A stretch of DNA of 64,000 nucleotides from contig NZ_JAFKJN010000026.1 of assembly GCF_017305915.1 (NCBI RefSeq), positions 41,784 to 105,783 of the forward strand. Reading direction: 5' to 3'. The translations under genes were made by a program, and so were the position numbers. The notes under the pieces are model-generated. The model was not told the DNA's origin, ran no database searches, and worked only from the letters and a program-made list of their open reading frames with translations. Numbering within the stretch: position 1 is the stretch's first letter; each line of letters begins with the position of its first letter. Shown here in pieces: positions 1-8,474 of this stretch. This stretch comes from Reyranella sp. (GTDB taxonomy: Bacteria; Pseudomonadota; Alphaproteobacteria; Reyranellales; Reyranellaceae).

Positions 1-255
1 GGCATGGTGACCGGCATCGGCGGCGGCATGATCCGCGACGTGCTGGCGGGCGAGGTGCCGTCGGTGCTGCGGACCGACATCTACGCGGTCGCCGCCCTGG
101 CCGCCGGCGGCGCGGTGGCGCTGGGCGATGCCTTCGACCTGCCGGCGGCGGTGTCGATGCTGGCCGGCGCCGCGCTCTGCATCTTCCTCCGGGTGATGGC
201 GATCTTCTTCGGCTGGCGCGCGCCGGTGGCGCCCTGGAGGCCCGACGAGCGTTGA
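1..255 (+). CDS. TRIC/UPF0126 (YadS-type) membrane protein, C-terminal part
   Basis: The reading frame is already open at the first base, so this is the 3' end of a longer gene. The visible 84 residues begin with a glycine-rich stretch TGIGGGMIRDVLAGEVPSVL, typical of the repeated half of the UPF0126/TRIC trimeric cation-channel fold, followed by two hydrophobic helices and a short polar tail. Members are inner-membrane proteins with small-ion channel activity reported for some. The next gene starts 28 bp downstream on the same strand. The family call rests on the GGG-x-x-RD motif plus helix layout; the substrate is unknown. Confidence 0.75.
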   Translation, partial: GMVTGIGGGMIRDVLAGEVPSVLRTDIYAVAALAAGGAVALGDAFDLPAAVSMLAGAALCIFLRVMAIFFGWRAPVAPWRPDER

Positions 256-283
256 CCGACAGGCACGACATCCGGAGGAAGCC

Positions 284-979
284 ATGGCAGCCCACACGCT
301 GACGTTCGACATCGGCGGCACGCACATGAAGGCCGCGGTGGTCGACGAGGCCGGCGCCCTGATCAGCGAGCGCGCCATGATCGACACCGTTCCTGAAGCC
401 GCCCCGCCGGACGTCGTCAAGTCGCTGGCCACGATGGTCGCGCCGCTCGGCGCCTTCGACCGCGTGTCGGTCGGCTTTCCGGGCGTGGTCCGCGACGGCC
501 GCGTGCTGACTGCGCCGAACCTCGGCACCGACAAGTGGCAGGGCTTCGATCTCGGCGGGGCCCTTTCGTCGGCGCTGGCCAAGCCGGTACGGGTTGCCAA
601 CGACGCCGACCTGCAGGGCCTGGCGGTGATCGAGGGCAAGGGCGTGGAGATGGTGATCACGCTCGGCACCGGTTTCGGCACCGGCCTCTACCAGGACGGC
701 CGGCTGGGGCCGCATCTCGAGCTCTCGCATCATCCGTTCCGTCAGCGCGAGACCTACGACGAGCAGCTCGGCAACGCCGCGCGCAAGGAGGTCGGCGCGG
801 AGCGCTGGAACAAGCGGGTCGAGAAGGCGATCGCCAACATGCGCCGGCTCACCAACTTCGATCATCTCTATATCGGCGGCGGCAATGCCCGGCGCATCGC
901 CTTCGCGCTTGCGTCCGATGTCAGCCTGGTGTCGAACGTCGCGGGCCTGCAGGGCGGTCCGGCGCTGTGGCGCGACTGA
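284..979 (+). CDS. ROK-family sugar kinase-like protein
   Basis: A 231-residue protein with the ASKHA nucleotide-binding signature near the N-terminus (FDIGGTHMKAAVV, residues about 8-20), a substrate-side ND motif (VANDADLQGLAV) and a second phosphate loop (TLGTGFGTGLY, about residues 126-136), followed by LELSHHPF. These are ROK landmarks; the CxCGxxGCxE zinc motif of repressors and many glucokinases is absent and there is no N-terminal helix-turn-helix, so it is an enzyme-type member. The layout is closest to polyphosphate/ATP glucokinase-like proteins, but the sugar cannot be read from sequence. Cytoplasmic. ATG follows a GGAGG ribosome site at 273-277. Confidence 0.8.
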   Translation: MAAHTLTFDIGGTHMKAAVVDEAGALISERAMIDTVPEAAPPDVVKSLATMVAPLGAFDRVSVGFPGVVRDGRVLTAPNLGTDKWQGFDLGGALSSALAKPVRVANDADLQGLAVIEGKGVEMVITLGTGFGTGLYQDGRLGPHLELSHHPFRQRETYDEQLGNAARKEVGAERWNKRVEKAIANMRRLTNFDHLYIGGGNARRIAFALASDVSLVSNVAGLQGGPALWRD

Positions 980-1031
980 CAATCCGGTCCGCTTCGTAAC
1001 CGTCACCGCACAGAATGAAGACGGGGGATGC

Positions 1032-1592
1032 ATGCGGAGAGCATTGGGCCGGCGCGCCTTCGGGACCATGATGCTGGCGTCGGTCGCCGGCTGCTCGGCA
1101 CCGGTCGAGGTCTCCGGGAGCAACCGCGATTCGTCCTATCAGAAGAAGCTCACCCGGGTCCTGGTCACGACGGCGCTGCGCGCGCCCGACCTCAGCCCCA
1201 CGCAGAACGAAGGCTTTGTGCGAGCCCGCGAGATCGGGCAAAGCCTCGCCGCCTGGGAACCGCTGGGCGTTGCCGTCGAGGTGGTCGATCTCACTTCCGG
1301 CCAGGGTGCTGCGGAGGCAGAGGCGCGGCTCGCTCCTCAGCAGATCCTGGCGCTGACGCTCAAAGGCTATCGGCTCTACAGCTACGTCGTCGATGCCTAT
1401 GCGGTCGATGCCAGCCTGATCGATGTCTCGACAAGGAAGCGGGTCTGGCGGAGTTCCGTGCAGTTCCAGGGCATGGCGGAGAGCGGCCGCATCCGCCACA
1501 GCGGATTGGGCGGCGCGATCTCGCACCAGAACGACGCCGATGATCTCGCCCGGGCCCTGACGGCCAAGCTGAAAGCCGACGGGCTGCTGTAG
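1032..1592 (+). CDS. Predicted lipoprotein, unknown function
   Basis: The start chosen is the ATG at 1032, giving 186 residues beginning MRRALGRRAFGTMMLASVAGC: a twin-Arg-rich N-region, a hydrophobic stretch and a lipobox with the lipidated Cys at residue 21. A longer open frame upstream would place this signal internally, so it was rejected. No family was recognised in the mature part, which is mixed alpha/beta in character and ends in an amphipathic helix (LARALTAKLKADGLL). The next gene is a second lipoprotein 17 bp downstream with a similar beginning (RVL after the signal) and end (QKLVERGYL), so the two are probably distant paralogues of one envelope system. Confidence 0.7.
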   Translation: MRRALGRRAFGTMMLASVAGCSAPVEVSGSNRDSSYQKKLTRVLVTTALRAPDLSPTQNEGFVRAREIGQSLAAWEPLGVAVEVVDLTSGQGAAEAEARLAPQQILALTLKGYRLYSYVVDAYAVDASLIDVSTRKRVWRSSVQFQGMAESGRIRHSGLGGAISHQNDADDLARALTAKLKADGLL

Positions 1593-1609
1593 CCCGAGGG
1601 GAACCGCGC

Positions 1610-2098
1610 ATGCAGAGACGTCTTCTTCTCGCGTCCGTCGGCGCCTTGCTGACGGCCGGATGCCAGCCCGAGGGGAAGGTGCTGCAGGTCTCGGCTCCCG
1701 CCAATGCGCCTCCGCCGAGAAAGATCGAGCGCGTCCTGATCTGGCTGCCGCCGGAGACCGGCCTGGCGAGCGCCAAGCTCGGCGATGCGTTCGTCGCGGC
1801 TTTCGTGTCCCAGGGCGTGCCGGCCCGGGTCGGCCGCGGAACGGCGCTCGAGCTCAATCGCGGCGACGACCAGGCCGCCCTGATGAACGAACTGAAGGCG
1901 ACGCATCGTGTGGAGGTCGAGGTCGCGTCCTACCGCCAGGTCGGCGGCAATTTCGCGCAATGGACGCTCGTGGTGGGGGTGTACGCCGGCACCAGCCGAA
2001 CGCCCCTGATGGCGCTGCGCTATCAGCCGAGCGGCTACTCCGACTATGCCCTCGCGGGCATGGTCGTCCAGAAGCTGGTCGAGCGCGGATATCTCTGA
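1610..2098 (+). CDS. Predicted lipoprotein, unknown function
   Basis: A 162-residue protein beginning MQRRLLLASVGALLTAGC, a clean lipobox with Cys18 as the lipidation site. After a short proline-rich linker the mature domain starts KIERVLIWLPPETG and closes with a C-terminal helix LVERGYL, echoing the upstream lipoprotein. ATG is preceded by GAGGGGA at about 1597. Probably co-transcribed with the preceding gene and anchored in the envelope. No homologous family recognised. Confidence 0.7.
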   Translation: MQRRLLLASVGALLTAGCQPEGKVLQVSAPANAPPPRKIERVLIWLPPETGLASAKLGDAFVAAFVSQGVPARVGRGTALELNRGDDQAALMNELKATHRVEVEVASYRQVGGNFAQWTLVVGVYAGTSRTPLMALRYQPSGYSDYALAGMVVQKLVERGYL

Positions 2099-2101
2099 GC
2101 T

Positions 2102-3124
2102 TTAGCGGCGATCGAAGACGAAGGCGAAGCGCTCGCGCACGTATTTGCGCTGGAACGGCTCGCGCAAGCGCCAGATGCCGGCGTCGAGGACGAAGTGCGC
2201 CATCACCGTGCCGACGAAGGCGCCGTAGAGTGCGTTGCCCCAGGCGAGGCCCATGTCGGGGGCCCTGATGCCGGCATTCAGCAGCACCGCGCCTGCGACG
2301 CCAATGGCCGCCATCAGGGCGAGCGAGGCGAGCGGTCGGCGCTTGATCGCGACCACGCCCATGAACACGAGATACTGCAGCCCGTGGGCGATGGCGTAGC
2401 CCAGGGTCGCCGAGGTCGCATTGTCGAACAGATATGTCGGCAGGAAGAACGCTGCCCCCATCAGCAGGAAGCCGAGCCGCAGCGGCTGGGTGCGCAGGGC
2501 CGGCACCTTGACGAGGGTGATCGCGAGCGCGATCGGCGACAGCAGGTAGACGATTGCGCCCAGCTTGTGTGCCCAGGCGAACTCCGCCGACCAGCCGGGC
2601 AGGCCGATCGGGTTGAGGCTGAAGAAGCCCAGGATCGCGGCGACCGCCGAAAGCATCAGCGTGCGGCGCTCCCACGGCGAGAGCGGCCCGCTGCCGGTGC
2701 CGGCGGCGACGAAGCTCAGCAGGCCGACATTCTGCTTCTGGTAGTGCCAGAGCTGCCACGACAGGAAGCCGAGCAGCAGCCAGCCGCGCAGAGAGGCCGG
2801 TATGAACTCGAAGGCGAGGGCGCTGCCGGCGATCAGCGCCACGGGAACGATCAGGTAGCGCCAGGGATGGGCGCGGAAGTGCGGCCGCATCTCGGCGTCG
2901 GTGTAGAACCAGCCGGTGGTGGCGACGTGGAAATTCGCGCCGATGAAGTTGAGGATGATCAGCAGCCGCAGCGCCGATTCGCTGTCGGGCGCCAGGTGAT
3001 GGGTCCACGGCACGATCGCCAGCGGCAACAGCGTCGCCGCGGCGGCCGCAACGAGGAAGAGGGGCCAGGCCGTCCGAGCCCGGACCGGCGATGAATAGTC
3101 AGCGGCGAGGAGAATGTCGGACAT
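2102..3124 (-). CDS. Polytopic inner-membrane protein, unknown function
   Basis: 340 residues from the ATG at 3124 (MSDILLAADY); an upstream in-frame ATG at 3181 exists, but the extra residues look non-native. About eight to nine hydrophobic helices cover most of the chain. Conserved-looking polar groups lie within or next to helices: FIGANFHVATTGWF, WQLWHYQKQNVGL, AIAHGLQYLVFM and GTVMAHFVLDAGIWR. Recurrent intramembrane His and Gln suggest a metal or cofactor site, as in some desaturase or carotenoid-cleavage-like membrane proteins, but no such family can be assigned. It converges on the lipoprotein pair with a 3 bp gap. Confidence 0.65.
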   Translation of the reverse strand: MSDILLAADYSSPVRARTAWPLFLVAAAAATLLPLAIVPWTHHLAPDSESALRLLIILNFIGANFHVATTGWFYTDAEMRPHFRAHPWRYLIVPVALIAGSALAFEFIPASLRGWLLLGFLSWQLWHYQKQNVGLLSFVAAGTGSGPLSPWERRTLMLSAVAAILGFFSLNPIGLPGWSAEFAWAHKLGAIVYLLSPIALAITLVKVPALRTQPLRLGFLLMGAAFFLPTYLFDNATSATLGYAIAHGLQYLVFMGVVAIKRRPLASLALMAAIGVAGAVLLNAGIRAPDMGLAWGNALYGAFVGTVMAHFVLDAGIWRLREPFQRKYVRERFAFVFDRR

Positions 3125-3235
3125 GGACTGCTGCACCGTCACAGATGTCACCCGTGCCCATGCCCGATCAAGGTCCGGCATGTTTCAGGTGTGTCAGGCG
3201 TCGTTAGTTAGTCCAGTCCGTCCGCGATGGAAGGT

Positions 3236-3311
3236 TGGTAGGCCCGGCAGGATTTGAACCTGCGACATAACCGTTATGAGCGGCTCGTTCTGACCACTGA
3301 ACTACGGGCCC
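3236..3311 (-). tRNA. tRNA with CAU anticodon, probably tRNA-Ile2
   Basis: A 76-nt cloverleaf with encoded CCA reads leftward from 3311. The acceptor stem GGGCCCG/CGGGCCT closes with one G-U pair, the D stem is GTTC/GAAC, the anticodon stem AGCCG/CGGTT holds the loop CTCATAA (anticodon CAU), and the T arm is GCAGG/CCTGC around TTCAAAT. CAU can be elongator Met or Ile2 (C34 modified to lysidine by TilS). The acceptor stem and T arm look more like alphaproteobacterial Ile2 than elongator Met, so Ile2 is preferred. It is not an initiator, since the three G-C pairs in the anticodon stem are missing. Confidence 0.85.
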
Positions 3312-3342
3312 ATCGCCTCAAGGGACGGGCCGCAGTCATACC

Positions 3343-4050
3343 CTATTCGGCGGGCGGCACGAACATATAGCCGACGCCACGCACCGTGCGAATCACCGTC
3401 GGCTTGTCGGGCGCCGGCTCGATCTTGCGCCGGATGCGGGTGATGCGCAGGTCGATCGCCCGGTCGAACGGGTCGCGCTGGCGATGGCTGGTGGTCTCGA
3501 GCAGCCAGTCGCGGGAGAGCGGCCGGTTGGGGTTCTCGGCGAACAGCTTCAGGAGATCGAACTCGCCGGCCGTCACCGCCACGTCGTTGCCGGCGTCGTC
3601 GTTCAGCGCGCGCTTGGAAAGGTCGAGGGTGTGGGCGCCCATGCGCACCCGCTCGAGCCGCGGCGGCGTCGCCTTGTGGGCCGAGCGGCGCAGCACGCTC
3701 TTGCAGCGGGCCAGGAGCTCGCGCGGCTCGTAGGGCTTGGCGACGTAGTCGTCGGCGCCGCTTTCCAGGCCCAGCACCTTGTCGACCGAATCGCCGGCCG
3801 CCGTCAGCATGATGATGCCGACCCGGGTGCTGCTCTCGCGCAGCCAGCGGGCCAGCGCAAAGCCGTCGTCCTGGCCGGGCAACTGGATGTCGAGGAGAAC
3901 GAGGTCAGGCATCGCCCGCGAGACCTGGCGGCGCATCTGCGCGCCGTTCTCGACGGCGATCACCTTGAGGTCGTGGTTCATGAGGTAGGTCTCGGCCGCC
4001 TTGCGCTGGAACGCGTCGTCCTCGACCAGAAGAACGGATGGCTGCTGCAT
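3343..4050 (-). CDS. OmpR/TorR-type response regulator
   Basis: 235 residues from ATG 4050; an in-frame ATG at 4110 would add 20 non-homologous residues. The receiver domain (1-120) carries the acidic pair EDD at 10-12, phospho-acceptor Asp54 (LVLLDIQLPG), T/S in MLTAAGD and Lys in AKPYEP. The winged-helix DNA-binding domain ends in the classic IDLRITRIRRKIE ... VRGVGYMF. It is divergent from a hybrid kinase whose Hpt partner follows, so a phosphorelay kinase-REC-Hpt-regulator is expected. A close paralogue lies at 42894-43601, also beside a TorS-like kinase. Confidence 0.9.
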   Translation of the reverse strand: MQQPSVLLVEDDAFQRKAAETYLMNHDLKVIAVENGAQMRRQVSRAMPDLVLLDIQLPGQDDGFALARWLRESSTRVGIIMLTAAGDSVDKVLGLESGADDYVAKPYEPRELLARCKSVLRRSAHKATPPRLERVRMGAHTLDLSKRALNDDAGNDVAVTAGEFDLLKLFAENPNRPLSRDWLLETTSHRQRDPFDRAIDLRITRIRRKIEPAPDKPTVIRTVRGVGYMFVPPAE

Positions 4051-4210
4051 GACTTGATTCCAAAATGAATGTGTCTTAATGGCTGACAAATTACCAAGCT
4101 TTTGCAACAATTTATAGCTCTTTCTTGATATTCTTGATACAGTAATGGGCGTTTCCTTCTGTCATACAACCATATGTTGGTTCCCCTTTATTTTTTGACG
4201 ATGATTTTCC
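4051..4210. promoter_or_regulatory. AT-rich divergent promoter region of regulator and hybrid kinase
   Basis: This 160 bp gap is strikingly AT-rich against a roughly 70 percent GC background (for example CAATTTATAGCTC and CTTTATTTTTTGACG). It must hold start signals for the regulator on the left and the kinase on the right. Several TTGATA- and TATAG-like hexamers occur, too many to choose one pair. The position suits autoregulation by the regulator, which is inference only. Confidence 0.45.
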
Positions 4211-6364
4211 ATGGCCTTCGTCCCCGACTCACCCACAGCTCCGTCTGCTGAAGTCGCCGACCCGGCGCACCAGGACGCGTATGTCCGCGCCGAGCTCATC
4301 CGCCGGTTGTTCGAGGGGTCGCGCCAGTCGCGCTACTTCTCGTTCGTGCTGTGGCCGGTGATCGCGGCGATCTACTGGCGCCAGATCGACCTCACCGAGC
4401 TGATCCCGCCGTTCGTGGCGCATCTCGCGATCACCGTCGCCTTCGACGTCCTGCGCCGCAAGTTCACCGCGGCCGATCCGCCGGATGAAGAGGTGGCGCG
4501 CTGGGGGGTGTGGTTCGCCGCGCTCTCGTTCCTCGCCGGCGCCTGCTGGGGCTGGGCGGGCTTCATGCTGGCGGCCAAGGAGTACGAGCTGCAGCGCATG
4601 CTGCTCGGGCTGGTGCTGCTCGCCACCATCACCACCGCGGTGCCGATCCGCTCGGCCCATCCGCCGACCTTCTATACCTTCGCCGTCGCCACGACCGCGC
4701 CGCTGCTGTTCGTGCTGCTGGTCTCGGTCGATCCCTTCTACAAGCTGGTCGGCATCGCCGGCGGCGCCTATGTCGCGCATCTGATGGCCTATGTGCGCGA
4801 CGTCCATCGCTGGCAGTACGACAACATCGCGCTCGCCTACCAGAAGGAAGAGCTGGCCCGCCGCCTGCAGGTCGCCTACGACGAGGAGCGCGAGGCGCGC
4901 GCCACCGCCACCGCGGCGCAGCGCGAGGCCGAGCAGGCCAACCAGGCGAAGTCGACCTTCCTCGCGACGGTCAGCCACGAGATCCGCACGCCGATGAACG
5001 GCGTGCTGGGCATGGTCGACATCCTCGACCACACGCCGCTCAATGCCGACCAGCGCGATTCGCTGGCCACCATCCGCTACTCCGCGTCGGCGCTGCTGAG
5101 CATCATCGACGACATCCTCGACTTCTCGAAGATCGAGGCCGGCCGCCTCGAGCTCGAGCGCCTCGAACTGTCGACCGTCGAGCTGGTCGAGGGTGTCGCC
5201 GAGGCGCTGGCGCCGCAAGCCGCATCGAAGGGTTTGAAGCTCGCGGCCTACGTCGCGCCCGATGTGCCGGAGCGCGTGATGGGCGATGCGCTGCGCCTGC
5301 AGCAGATCCTGTTCAACCTGTTGGGCAACGCGCTGAAGTTCACCGAGTCTGGCTCGGTGCGCCTGTCGGTGGAGCGGACGAGCGACAGCATGCTCTGCAT
5401 CAAGGTCGCCGACACCGGCATCGGCCTCACCGCCGAGCAGCGCGACCGGCTGTTCCAGCCGTTCGTGCAGGCCGACAACACCACGACGCGCCGTTTCGGC
5501 GGCACCGGGCTCGGCCTGTCGATCGTGCGCCGTCTCGCCGAGGCGATGGGCGGCGGCGTCTCGGTCGAAAGCACCATCGGCGTCGGCTCGACCTTCGCCG
5601 TCACCGTGGCGCTCGACGCGGTGCCGGCCGTGGCGCCGGAGGTGCGGCCGCCCTCTGTCCGGACACTCGACGGCCTGCCGCTGGTGCTGTCGCTGCCCGA
5701 TGCCGCCGAGGGCCGGGCGATCGCGCGCTATCTCGAGGATGCCGGTGCGCGGGTAGTGGTCGAGGCGACCGGCTCGTTCGTCGGCATCCGGCTGGCGGGC
5801 TCCAACAATGCCGTGCGCGTGCAGATGCTCGATGCGCCGACCAACGGCGCGCCGGGCCTGGCGCGGCCGTGGCGGCGCGAGGCGCTGGTGCGGGCGGTGG
5901 CTCGGGCCTTCGGCCGCAACGTTCCGGAGCTGGTCGTCGCGGCGCCGGCGCCCGAGCCCGCGAAGCTCGGCGGCCGCGTGCTGGTGGTCGACGACAATTC
6001 GGTCAACCGCCGCATCCTCGCCCGCCAGGTCGAGCTGGCGGGCGCCTCGACCGACACCGCAGCGGGCGGCGAGGAGGCGCTCGAACTGATGCGGCGCGGC
6101 CACTACGACCTGGTGCTGGCCGACCTGCAGATGCCGGGCATGGACGGCTTCGAGCTGGCGAGCCGCATCCGCGCCCGCGAGCAGGAATCGCGTCTGCAGC
6201 GCGTGCCGATCCTCGCCATCACGGCGAGCGCCCTGGAGGATCACGAGGTCCAGACTCGCGAGGTCGGCATGGACGGGCTGGTCACCAAGCCCGTCGGCAT
6301 CGAGCAGCTGCGCGCCACGCTCGATGTCTGGCTCAAGGACGCGCGGACCGAGAGAGCGGCATGA
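4211..6364 (+). CDS. Membrane-bound hybrid sensor histidine kinase with receiver domain
   Basis: 717 residues. The N-terminal 40-200 holds five to six hydrophobic helices with short loops, so sensing is probably within the membrane. A coiled linker (about 205-245) leads to the H-box FLATVSHEIRTPMNGVLGM with phospho-His256, an ATPase domain with N-box LLGNALKF, G1 DTGIGL and G2 GGTGLGLSI, then a spacer and a C-terminal receiver (about 590-712) with DD pair and phospho-Asp638 (LVLADLQMPGMDG). No Hpt domain is fused; it is encoded immediately downstream with a 4 bp ATGA overlap. ATG 4211 is the only reasonable start. Confidence 0.92.
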   Translation: MAFVPDSPTAPSAEVADPAHQDAYVRAELIRRLFEGSRQSRYFSFVLWPVIAAIYWRQIDLTELIPPFVAHLAITVAFDVLRRKFTAADPPDEEVARWGVWFAALSFLAGACWGWAGFMLAAKEYELQRMLLGLVLLATITTAVPIRSAHPPTFYTFAVATTAPLLFVLLVSVDPFYKLVGIAGGAYVAHLMAYVRDVHRWQYDNIALAYQKEELARRLQVAYDEEREARATATAAQREAEQANQAKSTFLATVSHEIRTPMNGVLGMVDILDHTPLNADQRDSLATIRYSASALLSIIDDILDFSKIEAGRLELERLELSTVELVEGVAEALAPQAASKGLKLAAYVAPDVPERVMGDALRLQQILFNLLGNALKFTESGSVRLSVERTSDSMLCIKVADTGIGLTAEQRDRLFQPFVQADNTTTRRFGGTGLGLSIVRRLAEAMGGGVSVESTIGVGSTFAVTVALDAVPAVAPEVRPPSVRTLDGLPLVLSLPDAAEGRAIARYLEDAGARVVVEATGSFVGIRLAGSNNAVRVQMLDAPTNGAPGLARPWRREALVRAVARAFGRNVPELVVAAPAPEPAKLGGRVLVVDDNSVNRRILARQVELAGASTDTAAGGEEALELMRRGHYDLVLADLQMPGMDGFELASRIRAREQESRLQRVPILAITASALEDHEVQTREVGMDGLVTKPVGIEQLRATLDVWLKDARTERAA

Positions 6365-6693
6365 GCGCCTACGATCGCAGCAAGCTGGTCGAGCTGTTCG
6401 GCGGCGATCCGTCCACCATCGCCGCGGTCGAGCGCGAGTTCTACGACACCGCCCGCGACGTCGCGCGCGAGATCGCCGCGACCGAGGATCTCGGCACCAT
6501 CGCGCGCGCCGCCCATCGCCTGAAGGGCGCCTCCGGCATGATCGGCGCCGCGCCTTTGCACGCCATCGCCGAGGCGGTCGAGCGCGCCGCCAAGGCGCAG
6601 GACCTCGACCAGGTCCGCGGCCTGCACGACCGTTTCTGCGGCGAGGTGGTGAAGGTCGCCGAGCAGGCGGGGCTGCCGGCGGAGCAGCTCTAG
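6361..6693 (+). CDS. Stand-alone Hpt phosphotransfer protein
   Basis: 110 residues starting at the ATG that overlaps the kinase stop codon (ATGA), so the two are translationally coupled. The four-helix Hpt signature AAHRLKGASGMIGAAPL carries the phospho-His at residue 52. It should receive phosphate from the kinase receiver and pass it to the divergent OmpR-type regulator at 3343-4050. In the paralogous system at 43.7-46.4 kb the same module is fused to the kinase, which supports this assignment. Confidence 0.88.
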   Translation: MSAYDRSKLVELFGGDPSTIAAVEREFYDTARDVAREIAATEDLGTIARAAHRLKGASGMIGAAPLHAIAEAVERAAKAQDLDQVRGLHDRFCGEVVKVAEQAGLPAEQL

Positions 6694-6697
6694 GTGG

Positions 6698-8455
6698 TCA
6701 TCCGCTGGCGGTCCGGCGGATCGCGGCCCAAAGGAGGTCGGGAGCCAGGGGTTTGTGCAGCACGGCATGTCCGCTCGCCGCGAGCTCCCGCAGCCGCTCC
6801 GGCGACGTGTCGCCGGTGACGATGAGAGCGGGAACGCGATAGCCCAAGTGAGCGATCGTCTGCTGGATGGCGTTCAGGCCGGTCAATCCGCCGGCCAATC
6901 GATAGTCGGCGATGATCAGATGCACCGAGGGCGTGCCGGCCCGGTCGTGGCGGCGGCAGAGTTCCTCCACGCTCGGCGCCACGTAGGCCCGATAGCCCCA
7001 GGCGGACAGCAACGCGGCAATGCCTTCGAGCCCTTGCAGGTCGTCATCCACCACCATGATGCCGAGCGCGCCCGACGCTTCCGGCTCTGGCCCGGCCATG
7101 CGGACCGCAGCCGCCGGCGCAGCGAGCGGCACGCGCACGGCGAAGGTCGAGCCCCTGCCGGGGGTGGAGCGTAAGGTCACCGCGTGGCCGAGCAGATCGG
7201 CCAGTCGCCGGACGATGGCGAGGCCTAGTCCCAGGCCCTGCTGGCGGTCGCGATGCGGATTGTGCAGCTGGGTGAACTCCTCGAACACGGCCTCGAGCTG
7301 GTCGGCCGGAATGCCCGGTCCGGTATCGACCACCTGGATCTCGATCGAATCGCCGCGGCGGCGGCAACCGATGAGCACGCGGCCACCGGGCGCGTAGCGC
7401 AGGGCATTGGACAGGAAATTGTCGAGGATGCGCTTCAGCAGCGCGGGATCGCTGTCGACCCAGGCGTGGGACGTCACGACGCGAAGCGAGATGTCGCGGT
7501 CGCGCGCCTGGACGGCGAACTCTTCGCCGAGGCCGGAGATCAATTGGCCGAGCGCGAGCGGCCGCCGTTCCACCGGCACGAGCCCCGCATCGAGCCGCGA
7601 CACGTCGATGAGACCGTGCAGCAGCCCGCCGAGCGAGCCGATGACCGCCTGCAGCCGGCCCGCAAGGCTTTGCGCTTCGGTACGGCGGACATCGCCCTTT
7701 CGCGCCAGGGCGGCGAGCGTCGCCGTGAAGAGACCGAGCGCATGGAGCGGCTGGCGCAGATCGTGGCTCGCGGCGGCGAGGAAGCGGGTCTTGGCCTGGT
7801 TGGCGGCCGTGGCGCGGTCGCGCTCCTGCTCCAGCCTCTCGACCAGCGCCACATTCTCGAACCGCAAGGCGACGGTCTCGCTGAGCGACCGGTAGTTGAT
7901 CCGGCAGTAGTACAGGCTGACGACGATGAGGCAGGCCTGGAGGACCAGATAGAGAGAGAAGATCGGATCGTCCTGCATCATGCAGCGGATCGCGAAAGGC
8001 GCATGCATGGCGAGCAATACTCGGGCATGGGCCGGCGGATGGGCCGCCACCGACGACACGCCGCCGCCCGACATGCCCGTGAGCACGATGCAGACGAAGG
8101 CGATGAGGTGAGGCTGTGCGGGAACGAAGCCGATCCAGCCGAGCGCGCCCCAGGACAGGCTCCACAGGATCGACAGCACGGTGAAGCGCCGCGCCCAGGT
8201 CGCGATGCCGGGACCGCCGGCGCTCCGGCGAAAATAGCGGCGCACCAGGAGCCAGCGCGCGCCCATCGTCGCCTGGATCGCGGCGGCCCAGATCAGGAGC
8301 TCCGCAACGGGTGCGGCATTGCGCAGCACATAGACGACCGGCCACGGCACGACGAGGCTTGCGATCATCGAGCCGTAAGACTGTCGATAGAGAAAGTCGA
8401 TCAGGGCCGCTTGAAAGCGCGCTTCTCTGCCTGCGTCGGTCTGCGATATGGTCAT
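6698..8455 (-). CDS. Hybrid sensor histidine kinase (membrane N-terminus, C-terminal receiver)
   Basis: 585 residues from ATG 8455 (MTISQTDAGREARFQ); the frame stays open upstream but runs through the divergent regulator gene, so the long form is rejected. Six hydrophobic helices lie in residues 20-180, then a coiled coil, the variant H-box FLAAASHDLRQPLHALGLF with His231, an ATPase domain (N-box LDNFLSNALRYAP, G1 DTGPGIP, G2 QGLGLGLAI) and a receiver with Asp517 (LIIADYRLAGG). The DLRQPLHALGLF type usually pairs with LuxR/NarL-type regulators, and one starts 19 bp away on the other strand. Confidence 0.9.
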   Translation of the reverse strand: MTISQTDAGREARFQAALIDFLYRQSYGSMIASLVVPWPVVYVLRNAAPVAELLIWAAAIQATMGARWLLVRRYFRRSAGGPGIATWARRFTVLSILWSLSWGALGWIGFVPAQPHLIAFVCIVLTGMSGGGVSSVAAHPPAHARVLLAMHAPFAIRCMMQDDPIFSLYLVLQACLIVVSLYYCRINYRSLSETVALRFENVALVERLEQERDRATAANQAKTRFLAAASHDLRQPLHALGLFTATLAALARKGDVRRTEAQSLAGRLQAVIGSLGGLLHGLIDVSRLDAGLVPVERRPLALGQLISGLGEEFAVQARDRDISLRVVTSHAWVDSDPALLKRILDNFLSNALRYAPGGRVLIGCRRRGDSIEIQVVDTGPGIPADQLEAVFEEFTQLHNPHRDRQQGLGLGLAIVRRLADLLGHAVTLRSTPGRGSTFAVRVPLAAPAAAVRMAGPEPEASGALGIMVVDDDLQGLEGIAALLSAWGYRAYVAPSVEELCRRHDRAGTPSVHLIIADYRLAGGLTGLNAIQQTIAHLGYRVPALIVTGDTSPERLRELAASGHAVLHKPLAPDLLWAAIRRTASG

Positions 8456-8474
8456 GATGGTAGGTTCAGCGTCG

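Noticed and set aside
284..979. ROK-family transcriptional repressor
   Set aside because: There is no N-terminal helix-turn-helix; the chain starts directly with the ATP-binding domain.
4229..6244. A long open frame on the minus strand (about 670 codons) inside the hybrid kinase gene
   Set aside because: It is rich in Arg, His and Gly, has no recognisable domain and mirrors the codon positions of the real kinase; an antisense shadow of high-GC DNA.
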